A stretch of DNA of 20,272 nucleotides, taken from Azolla pinnata (lineage: Eukaryota > Streptophyta > Polypodiopsida > Salviniales > Salviniaceae). The position numbers and the translations under genes are program-made. The notes under the pieces are model-generated. The model had not been told where the DNA came from and made no database searches. It was given only the letters and a program-made list of their open reading frames with translations. The stretch is taken from contig JBBBWG010033041.1 in assembly GCA_037176905.1 (NCBI GenBank), positions 13,649 to 33,920 of the forward strand. The letters run 5' to 3'. Of the stretch, positions 11,001 through 18,007 are shown in pieces; the first letter of the stretch is position 1; each line of letters begins with the position of its first letter.

Positions 11001-12064
11001 TCAAGGTAGTGTTGGCGAGGTGTCTTTGATAAGTGATAAAACATCTGAGACTTTTTGTGTTGTTCCAGTCTTCAGTTATAGGATCAAGCAGTCTTTACTC
11101 ATTTTCACGACAAAGTAATATGAGCCATCTGTTCAGGAGTAAGAAGTAATCCACTCCACTGGCAAATAAAATGACAATTTGTCCAGGAGTAAGAAAGTTC
11201 ACTACCAACGATATAATTATAAACGTCAACACTAGTAGATTCTCCACAGTTTAATATATGACCAACCATGTCAGGAACACAATAGCAGTGAAGGTCTACG
11301 GCCCTTCTACAAAATAGTATAGACACTTTCTATTGGTTCCTTATAGATATTTAATGATCCAAATCGATGACATTCGATGGTTTTGTCTGACGAATCATAA
11401 AAATATTTACTCTTTGCTGCTGTAGATGTAATATCAGGAAAATCGCTACCACATACAGAACAGCTTCCATTTCTTCCGTTTGTTCCCATAATATTATACC
11501 TGTAAAAGCTTCGCTTGTGGCCGAAAAGACAATGGGAATGGTTTTGCATAAAGAACATGTGGATATGATCATAAGACAAGGAAGGAACAACAGCGAAGAA
11601 AATATATCCACCAGAATAACCTGTTGGGAGTTGTGTGCGTGCGTGATTTCCAACACCCACCAAAAAACACATTTTTCCTTTGTAAGGGCCCAGGTGAGCA
11701 AGTACAACAGCCAAATGGAGAAGCAGAAGTGGAAATGGGGGGAATCCACAACAAAAATCAGATCGAGAACCAAAAATATAAAAAACCGAGCATTTCCATG
11801 GTGCATGATGATGAAAGAGGCAGCGCGCCAACTGTTCGAAAGCAAGCAGAGAATAGAACGGAAGGAGACACAGCCAAGCGGGGAAACAGAAGCAGGAAAG
11901 AAGGGAAGGAGAAACCCCATGGATTTGAGAATACCTCCGGCGAGAGAGACTTTGGGATGATCATACTGACCGACGACGCCATAGATGTTGACCTTCTTCC
12001 CCACGGACAGAGCTGCATCCTGCAGCCTGGTGTACGTGTATTTCTCTGCACCTTCTTTGCTCAT
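5052..12064 (-). CDS. POT1: POT1, protection of telomeres 1 (single-strand telomere-binding OB-fold protein), ten exons, complete
   Basis: Ten minus-strand exons with matching GT/AG borders and phases: 12064-11935, 10181-10045, 9087-8892, 7635-7568, 7294-7206, 7120-6830, 6720-6644, 6372-6314, 5604-5407, 5297-5052 (stop TAA 5052-5054). Spliced length is 1,491 nt, 496 aa, the usual size of plant POT1. OB1 (about residues 9-150) shows VGKKVNIYGVV, YSPGLTVRVFSST, AIGDVIRFHRAV, then GGSFLILDG and PYQESSEKH. OB2 (about 155-310) shows FFDLCCK, ILYVWDGTDAPP and NWIKFRNV. The C-terminal region shows LREVLTYPE, KFHCVVRV, YRVRLTLEDPTARIYAYL and PPWIKCCLKSYYL. Family role: binds the G-rich telomeric strand or associates with telomerase, in the nucleus. 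The start is the Met before KEGAEKYTYTRL. The frame is open upstream only through simple repeat, so a longer N-terminus is unlikely. The exon 8 donor (GTTTGT) and exon 9 donor (GTATAG) are the least canonical. Confidence 0.93.
5605..6313 (-). other. POT1 intron 8
   Basis: This 709-bp intron separates ...LTYPE from VTYKFHC in phase 0. It contains the foldback element at 5982-6082 and otherwise AT-rich DNA with no coding signal. Confidence 0.85.
5982..6082. repeat. Foldback (inverted repeat) with arms of about 41 bp
   Basis: The left arm (about 5982-6022) contains GCAAGTGGAACTTAGGTTAG. The right arm (about 6041-6082) is its near-perfect reverse complement, and the two enclose an 18-bp loop. 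Similarity continues outward through CTCTTGAG/CCCTTGAG. The size suits a small non-autonomous foldback or MITE remnant; no flanking target duplication could be identified with confidence. Confidence 0.85.
6400..6562. repeat. 81-bp tandem duplication in POT1 intron 7
   Basis: Copies begin TGTATTTGACAAAGAAATG at 6400 and 6481 and end AGTAGCACCATCTA at about 6480 and 6562. They differ by a few substitutions and one or two indels, and both lie in the 271-bp intron between exons 7 and 8. Confidence 0.92.
7636..8891 (-). other. POT1 intron 3
   Basis: This 1,256-bp AT-rich intron runs from the GTATGT donor after ...RLPMDI to the acceptor before PTDYFVRI (phase 1). Reading frames on either strand are short and show no recognised domain. 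I see no repeat or RNA gene. Confidence 0.85.
9088..10044 (-). other. POT1 intron 2
   Basis: This 957-bp phase-0 intron lies between ...FHRAV (donor GTAAGT) and IENHNG (acceptor TGCAG). It is AT-rich with no coding signal or notable repeat. Confidence 0.85.
10541..10606. repeat. ATGCATAT-rich simple sequence in POT1 intron 1
   Basis: Degenerate repeats of TATGCATATG, GATATGCATATGCATAT and similar. It shares the ATGCAT core with the large array upstream of the gene, but is AT-richer and far shorter. Confidence 0.7.
10978..11073 (+). pseudogene. Possible decayed protein-kinase fragment (glycine-rich loop only)
   Basis: One plus-strand frame reads NELGHLLGQGSVGEVSLI, then SDKTSETFCVVPVF. LGQGSVGEV fits the kinase G-x-G-x-x-G-x-V loop, and the next residues have about the right spacing for the AxK strand, but the lysine is missing (VVP). 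No other kinase motif follows. It lies antisense in an intron, so it is either a relic or a chance match; I rate chance as quite possible. Confidence 0.2.
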
Positions 12065-12104
12065 CGCTCGATCGCTCGCAGTTCTTTGCCTCGTATCATG
12101 TTCG

Positions 12105-12675
12105 AATGCATGCATGCGTGTGCGTATGTATGCATGCATGCATACACGCACATGCACATGTGCATGCATGCATGCAATGCATGCGAGCGTGGCATGCGTG
12201 TGTGCACGGCATGCATGCGTATGTGCGTGTATGCATGCATGCATGCATGCATGCGTTGCGTGTGTGTGGCATCCGTATGGTCTGTATGCATGCATGCACT
12301 GCATGCATGTATGTGCGCGTGCATGCAGTGCAATGCATGCGTGCGTATGGTATCATGGTGTGCATGCAATGCAATGCGTGCGTGGTGTATGTATGCATGC
12401 ATGCCACATGCATGCGGCGTAGGTATCATGCAATGCATGCAAGCATGGCGTGCGTGTGTGTATGCATGCATGTGCATGTGCGCGTGTGCATGCATGCATG
12501 CATTGTGCGTGTGTATGCATCCATGCATTGTTTGGTGTGTGTGCGTATGCATGCATGCGTGCGTGTGCGCGTATGCATGCATGCATGTGTGTCTGTGCAT
12601 GCATGCATGTGTGCATGCATGTATCTGTCGTGTGTGTATGCATGTATCTATGCATGCATGCATGTGTGCATGCGT
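12105..12675. repeat. 571-bp alternating purine-pyrimidine array rich in GCATGCATG (RY motifs), just upstream of POT1
   Basis: The tract is built almost entirely of GCATGCAT, GTGTGCGT and GCGTATG words, so purine and pyrimidine alternate nearly throughout. CATGCATG, the RY element recognised by plant B3 factors of the ABI3/FUS3/LEC2 type, occurs many times. No stop codon arises in several frames, which produces long spurious Met-His-Ala-Cys-type frames on both strands. It starts about 41 bp upstream of the POT1 ATG. Confidence 0.95.
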
Positions 12676-12694
12676 TCAAAAATTCAAGACTCGA

Positions 12695-12723
12695 GGTTTG
12701 AGGTTTAGGGTTTTATTAGGTTT
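12695..12723. repeat. Degenerate plant-type telomere-like tract with a telo box
   Basis: The tract reads GGTTTGA, GGTTTAG, GGTTTTATTA, GGTTT. It includes TTTAGGG at 12704-12710; TTAGGGTTT (12705-12713) is the AAACCCTAA telo box when read on the POT1 strand. It directly follows the ATGC array on the side away from the gene. Confidence 0.65.
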
Positions 12724-13555
12724 CACTGCTCCATTTTTATGTGGTTCTGGTTTATCTGCAGAACCGATGCTCGATGTCGTTCCCATCCATTCGATGTTTT
12801 CAATTTAACCTCCAGAGTTCTCTACACCTCGCGAATCTAAATGCGTGCCTAGCTTGCTTCTTCGTTCTGGATCGAAGTTGAAAGTGACAGTGTTGTAGAA
12901 TCGCCCTGGAACACACGCAATCGTATATCAACAAATAGTAGTGATCGATTAGCATACAAGAGTTGCCACTCTACCTACATTCCTTGTCGGTTCGCCAAGT
13001 CTTGTGGGGCCCATAAACTGTAGCTGATCATGGAGTAGTCCTATTGTAGTTTTGTCAAAGAGGCATACATGGCCTTGGAAGAGCAAACATGACATCTATT
13101 GGCACCAATGCTAAGTAAGCAATGCATAGGATACTCCTAATTATCCTATGCATGACTCGTTCTGACAACGAGCTTGTTTAACAGACGTGCCCAAAAAATC
13201 AGCGATTGGAGAGTTGCCAAAGGAGAAAAGTAGACCATTGTCAGATGATAGGCATTTAGAGAATCAAACCCCTGGAGAAACAACGAGTTCTATGTTTCAA
13301 TGTTTGAGAATGAATCTCGTCCATCACTCATCGGTTCTCGAGGAAAATTCTAAATCCAGAATGGCTGCATAGGCATGAGATCCTCCCACGAAACAAGAGT
13401 GTTCGACCGATCAGCTCCGCGAAAATAAAATGGCTGAAAAAAGAGAGTCTCTATCGAAGAACAAGACGTATCTATATTATGAAGCATTGTTATGAGTTTA
13501 AGAACAAGTCTGTGATCCCATGTATGTACGTACATGCATGTTTATGAGGGCGCTC
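12724..13555. other. Unassigned intergenic DNA upstream of POT1
   Basis: No convincing gene. It contains a perfect 12-bp hairpin (13122-13153) and a short palindromic CATGTATGTACGTACATGCATG-like stretch near 13518-13541. The reading frames are under 65 codons and look random. Confidence 0.55.
13122..13153. repeat. Perfect 12-bp inverted repeat with 8-nt loop
   Basis: ATGCATAGGATA (13122-13133) and TATCCTATGCAT (13142-13153) are exact reverse complements around CTCCTAAT. There is no following T-tract or other RNA context, so the role is unknown. Confidence 0.85.
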
Positions 13556-13645
13556 AAAGTGCCAATTTAAGAGTCGAACCGATGACCTTTGCATTGAATA
13601 CCAATCCACCGGCCATTAAGACTTGCGCAATAGCACCAAGTGCAG
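13556..13645 (-). repeat. Possible tRNA-derived SINE remnant
   Basis: The minus strand reads TTGCGCAAGTCTTAATGG, then GGTGGATTGG, then AAAGGTCATCGGTTCGACTC. The last part resembles a Pol III B box (GGTTCGANTC) and the first a poor A box, at roughly tRNA spacing. The T-arm stem does not pair after the loop and there is no good acceptor stem, so it is not a functional tRNA. Confidence 0.3.
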
Positions 13646-13849
13646 CTATCTTCTGAGGTCAGATGGTACGTATAAGCGGCAGGTATGAACAGACCGATCC
13701 TTTGCTCTTCTACGACGAGTAAGCCGATTGGAAGATCCGCTCCGATTTGAACCATGTGAATCTCGAGTAAACTTACCTCGCTTTTTCCTGCCACCTGATT
13801 TGCTCCATTCAGAGCGGATCTCAGGCATATACGTGCTTTGTTCACTCGT

Positions 13850-14490
13850 TGGCAAAGCTGATTGATTGGGGGGAAAGCTCTGCTCCTCCGATCAAGTGTA
13901 TGTGCTTTGTTCCGCTTCCTAGCAGAGCTAATCGATCGGGAAAGAATCTACTCCGCCGATTAGGTGTACATTCTTTGTTCCGCTTGCTGGTAGAGCCGAT
14001 CGATCGGGAAAGGCCTGCTCATCCAATCAACCGAACCTGCTTTGTTCTGCTTGCTAGATCGTTCGAGAAAGATCCAATCCACCAATCAGGTGTGCATGCT
14101 TTTGTTCTGCTAGCCAAGAGAGCCGATCGATCGGGAGAGGTCAGCTCCTCTGATCCGGTCTACGTGCTTTGTTTCGCCTGCTGGGAGAAGCCGATCGATC
14201 AGGAAAGATTCGCTCCTCCGATCAGGTGTGTGTGCACGTGCCTTGTTTTCGCTTGCTGCCAGAGGCGATCGATCGGGAAAGATCGGCTCCTCCGATTGCT
14301 CGCGAGCTGAGGCAGCCGATCAGGAAAAGATCAGCTCCTCTAATGCTCGCGAGCTGAGCCGATCGATCAGGAAAAGAATCAGCTACTCCGATGCTTGCTC
14401 AGCCGAGCCGATCGATCAGGAAAAGAATCAGCTACTCCGATGCTTGCTCAGCTGGAGCCGATCGATCGGGAAGAGATCTTGCTCCAATTA
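13850..14490. repeat. GATCGATC minisatellite with two unit lengths
   Basis: The recurring core AGCCGATCGATCGGGAAAGA recurs near 13856, 13926, 13994, 14058, 14121, 14189, 14262, 14314, 14357, 14406 and 14456. The first units are about 63-75 bp, with a spacer of the type GCTCCTCCGATCAGGTGTG then TGCTTTGTTCCGCTTGCTGG. The last four are about 43-50 bp and carry GCTCGCGAGCTGA or GATGCTTGCTCAGC instead. Weakly related sequence extends back to about 13690. The frames open across it are a by-product of the repeat. Confidence 0.9.
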
Positions 14491-14555
14491 GGTGGTTCCC
14501 TTTGCACGTCGATATCCCCAGATCCAGTTGTCCGGACAAGTGTGAACGCGGCCCC

Positions 14556-14573
14556 GAGAGAGAGAGAGAGAGA
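14556..14573. repeat. (GA)9 microsatellite
   Basis: A pure GA dinucleotide run between the minisatellite and the promoter of the plus-strand PHD gene. GA runs occur in many plant 5' regions, but no role is shown here. Confidence 0.9.
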
Positions 14574-14686
14574 CTTCCGCACGCACACTACGATATATTA
14601 TTAGATCTTTTTATTTTTAATTTTTTTTGACGAGGCTCCAAAAAAAACAAAACAAAGAAAAACAACAGGCCGCACGCGCGTCGTCC

Positions 14687-14780
14687 GACGTGGCAGCTGC
14701 ATGCGCTTGCGGTTAGCCGGCCGCGTCCCGCCACGTCGGCGCTGACGTGGCGGCCTGGGGCTGACGTGGCATGCCACGTC
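14687..14780. promoter_or_regulatory. Cluster of five ACGT-core (GACGTGGC) boxes with an 18-bp perfect palindrome
   Basis: GACGTGGC or its complement GCCACGTC occurs at 14687-14694, 14730-14737, 14744-14751, 14763-14770 and 14773-14780. The last two form the exact palindrome GACGTGGCATGCCACGTC (14763-14780); the two before them form an imperfect one (14730-14751). ACGT-core boxes of the GACGTGGC type are classic plant bZIP sites (ABRE/C-box/G-box group). The cluster lies immediately before the pyrimidine-rich start region of the PHD gene, so it is probably a proximal promoter module. Confidence 0.75.
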
Positions 14781-14787
14781 GGCGCAC

Positions 14788-14836
14788 CGCCCTGCCCCCT
14801 TCTCTTCTCCTCCTCCTTCCCCCGCTCTCTGTTTTT
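14788..14836 (+). promoter_or_regulatory. Pyrimidine patch, probable core promoter / transcription start of the PHD gene
   Basis: A C/T-rich run (CCCCCTTCTCTTCTCCTCC, then CCTTCCCCCGCTCTCTG) follows the ACGT cluster. Plant core promoters often carry such Y patches near the start site. The run ends in TTTTTGCAG, so part of it could instead be an intron 3' end. The start site itself is not resolved. Confidence 0.45.
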
Positions 14837-16863
14837 GCAGGTCAGAGGTCGCGGCTATGGCGGCAAACATTCTCCCTCTGACAGCACGACGCATCTGCAA
14901 ACCCTAACGTCCCGCGCCGACTCGGCTACGCCTGGTTTGCTCCCCGATTCCTTTTCCTTGCATTCCCCCTTTCGATCTGTAAACCCTAATTTTGGCCCCC
15001 CCCCCGTTTCGCATCGCCGCCGTTCCTCCCTCCCCCTTTCCTCTTCTCCACTGTGCGCGAATCCGGATTTCTGCCCCCCCCCCCTTCTCACGGTCCGTCA
15101 TCCATCGCCCCTCCGGTTCTTCTCAGAAGCGGCGCTTCCCCGGCTTCAGAGGCGCGCATCGAAAGTGCTCGCTTTCACAGGTGTTTCGTCCCCCTCGGTA
15201 TGTTTCTTTGCTCCTCCTTTTCGCGCTCTCTCTCCGTAGATCTGTTGGGAACGCCTTGTGCTCTTGGTCTCAGAGTGTTCGCACGTCTTTGGCCACGGTT
15301 TAGGTTAGGCTTCTATTCCGAGACAGACTTTTTCGAGGGTATGTTTCGATTTTTTTAGGCTCACAGGCATCTCAGTCTTCTGTTATTGGTGCCCACCGTA
15401 GCTTATCGGGGTTGTCTTAACTTATTTAGGGTTGCAGTAGGTTTTTTGGGGTAAGAAGGTGCCTCATGGCAACGGTCTTGCAGACAAAGATGTCTCCCTC
15501 TGCCGTTTTCTTTCATCTAACGCGTTCACTAGGCTTCAAGCATGACGTCTGGTGGCTACGGTAGTGATTCTTTGCAGCTCACGCCGCTGTCCATGTTCGT
15601 GTCTCTCCATGAATCACAGTTGTCGCAGTATGTAACATTGTTAGCAACAGAAATGCTCTTCCCTAGGGCTGCATATGGTACCCATGCTGCTCCTCTTGGC
15701 TGTGCAAGTCACTTTACAGACAATTTTGCTCGGTATGCAGATAGAATAGAAGAGCATTTCTTTACAGATGGTTTTACCTGCAGCTTATGTAAATTGGAAC
15801 AGCTCAAAGAGAGTTTCCTGAGTTGGTACAGGTGATACTGATTGCTCTCTCACAACAGAAGCTTGAGAGGTTTAGATATGATACACTACAGTAACCCAAC
15901 ATTAATATATCAGGGAAGAAATACCCAAGGTCTAAGGAACATATAATTTTCAAGATGGGTGGTGAAGTTTATGCTTCCAGCTTTTGATCCCTGTAAATAT
16001 GGACACTTATGTGATTATAGTCGGATGCCCAAAGATATTCTGCTGAGATTGTGTATATCATGGAGAAACTGATGGAAGAATGCAGATTCCATGCCCACTA
16101 TTACGTCATAATTGCTGGTACAGATTGGCACACGATTGAATTTTGTTAATTTTCGTGTGCTTATGGACACAAAAAATCGCATTTTAAACATCTAGTTAGG
16201 TCTCTCAAGCGTGAAGGACCGTCACCTCCAGGTTTTGGTCCTATTAGTACCTGAGATGATGAGCATGCCATGTTAAAAGAAGAATGTGCCCTACCGTGTG
16301 AACTTCTCCTCAAATTCTGATGTAGCAATAGGTTCTCTTTACAGATTTTGTAAGCATATATCATCCAAACTTTCCTTCCAATTCTGGTTTAAAGATGGTG
16401 TATTATTATATTGGAATAAGCTGTATTAGAACCTTTTATGGATATTTATTTTATTATTGTTACTCTCAAGGAGATTGCTGTGCACCATGGAAATAATATG
16501 GCCGGAGAGGGCTTCCAAATCTAGAGGAATCTGTGTTTGCATGCCTTTCTAACTTCCTTTCTTCTCCGTTCCTTGTTATCAGCATTTCCTTAATGCAAAA
16601 CTTGGTTTCCTTAAGACTTCTGCCTGCTCTGAATATATTTAGAATTTATGTTTTTGTGTATGCTTATGTTCACCTTTTGTGCAGGCTTTGATGAGTTTGA
16701 TGTTGCAATCAGGGCAAGCTGACGATCTTAGGGTGCGTTGTAGCGCGTCAGTTGCAATTGGCTTGAATGCTTTTGAGTTTGGTTGAGATCTTATCAATTA
16801 GGTGGCACATGCATCTCATTTATACAGGCAAGTACAAAAGCACTCACATGCTATCTTAACACT
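14837..16863 (+). other. Probable 5' leader and leader introns of the PHD gene
   Basis: The first 500 bp are C-rich with two poly-C runs (near 14996 and 15074) and two telo boxes AAACCCTAA (14899-14907 and 14981-14989), typical of plant leaders. Plausible donors are CTCG/GTATGT near 15199 and GAGG/GTATGT near 15340, and there is an acceptor-like TGTGCAG near 16684. I could not settle the splicing. Two unassigned open segments (15542-15835 and 16021-16149) lie inside. Confidence 0.45.
15542..15835 (+). other. Unassigned ORF of 97 codons in the PHD leader region
   Basis: It starts MTSGGYGSDS and contains HESQLSQYVTLLATEM, DNFARYADRIEEHFF and FTCSLCKLEQLKESF. I do not recognise it. The composition looks protein-like rather than random, and the frame ends at a donor-like site (TACAG/GTGATA at 15832/15833). 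It could be an exon of a distinct or decayed gene, or an upstream ORF of the PHD transcript. Confidence 0.25.
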
Positions 16864-16878
16864 TTAATATAGCCAGAG

Positions 16879-18007
16879 ATGATGGGGAAGGGTGCCGAAG
16901 GTGTCAGTGGTTGTGATACAAACTCAAACAGAGGATTTACTTCCTTCTCCCAATCTGCCAGCAAATCTACCATGGATAAGATAAGGAGAAGAGAACAAGG
17001 ACGAAGTATGGATGTCTTTTCGCAGGTATTCAAAGTGCTTGCATTAAAGCCTGCATTTGCGGAGGCCAAAGGTGCAGCTTTTAGTGCACAATCAAGTGCT
17101 CTCAGTGTGAGTGAAAATCGACGGAAGCAGAAAGTGAAGAAAAATGATAGTCCTGGTGGCTTGGAGGGTAGTTGGAGCAGGGATTCCAGTGGGCATCCTT
17201 TCTGGATGCAGATGGAGGAGTATTTTCGGAATCCTACACTTGAAGATTTGCGGCTTCTTCAACCAAAGACTAAATTAAAGCCAGTGGACGGTCCTGGTTC
17301 CTTAGATTCGTTGCTTCAAATACCTACTAGTGGAAACAGGCGAGCTTCTTTAGGTAGCATTCCTGAATCTGTCCCTGTTTCTGACCCAGAGTCTCTAACG
17401 AAGGATGTCAAGCAGGGTACAAGGCCGCTAAAGATTCGTGAATCAGTGATTAAAACGAAACGGAAACTTTCAGCAGCGAGTTCTGTCTCTAAGAGAAGAA
17501 AGCTGGGAACTTCCTCGTATGAAGTGATTACAGCAGTCATATCACCTCCTGAAAATGGGGATGAAGAGCTTTGTCATGTTTGTTATGGAGGTGATAGTGA
17601 TGAGCAAAATCAGATTCTATTTTGTGATTCTTGCAATGTAGCAGTTCATCAGCAATGCTATGGTGTTGAAGTGGTCCCTGAGGACCAGTGGATGTGTGCA
17701 CTGTGCGAATATAGAAGGAAAAGCAGCAAGAAAGCGCAGCCCAATGATTCACCAGATTGTGCTTTGTGCCCGGTGAAAGGTGGAGCACTGAAAATAATTG
17801 CTACTGCAAAAGTTTCCTCTATTACCAATATGTCAGGAGCAGTGTATGCCCATTTGTTCTGCTCCCAGTGGATTCCAGAAACATATATTGGTGACATGGA
17901 AAAAATGGAACCTGTTATGAATGTGGAAGGTGTCAGAGAGGAGAGGTGGAAACTTCTATGTAGTATATGCAAAGAGAAGTACGGTGCATGCATACAGTGC
18001 AGCCATG
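16879..18007 (+). CDS. PHD finger / extended PHD (ePHD) chromatin protein, large 5' coding exon, gene continues beyond the window
   Basis: This exon encodes 376 codons plus one base and ends at donor CATG/GTAAGT (GT 18008-18009). Residues 192-208 form a bipartite nuclear signal (KTKRKL ... SKRRK). A canonical C4HC3 PHD follows: C232, C235, C249, C252, H257, C260, C273, C276. Next comes an extended PHD: knuckle C294/C297 with H325/C328, then C361, C364, C371, C374, cut by the intron at SHG. A PHD plus ePHD pair of this type is shared by BRPF/JADE proteins and a plant PHD family (At1g77800-like); from memory, the MMGKGAEG N-terminus resembles the MMGRGADGG start of angiosperm members. The family reads histone tails in the nucleus. 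ATG 16879 follows an in-frame TAG (16870-16872), which could instead be an intron acceptor, so a short upstream coding exon is possible. Confidence 0.88.

Larger units (their letters stand above)
10182..11934 (-). other. POT1 intron 1
   Basis: This 1,753-bp phase-1 intron splits the first OB fold (...PKVSLAG | DLYCRIVV). Its donor is G/GTATTC. It contains a TATGCATA-rich simple-sequence tract near 10541-10606 and a short plus-strand frame resembling a kinase glycine loop (10978-11073). The rest is unassigned. Confidence 0.85.

Noticed and set aside
11351..12304. A single 317-codon minus-strand frame containing the POT1 N-terminus
   Set aside because: Only 12064-11935 is coding. Beyond the GTATTC donor the translation has no POT1 similarity, while the next true exon at 10181 restores the OB fold in the correct phase.
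12061..12808. Long Met-His-Ala-Cys frames on both strands (up to about 200 codons wholly within the repeat)
   Set aside because: They are translations of the ATGC/GTGC simple repeat, which lacks stop codons in several frames. They are not genes.
11624..12808. A 394-codon plus-strand frame across POT1 exon 1 and the array
   Set aside because: It is antisense to POT1 exon 1 and then runs through simple repeat; no domain is present.
13556..13645. A functional tRNA gene
   Set aside because: The T-arm stem does not pair and there is no acceptor stem, so at most this is a tRNA-derived remnant.
13849..14630. Open frames across the GATCGATC minisatellite, reading repeated RSIGKD-like peptides
   Set aside because: The period changes and is not a multiple of three, so frames shift between units; this is not a repeat protein.
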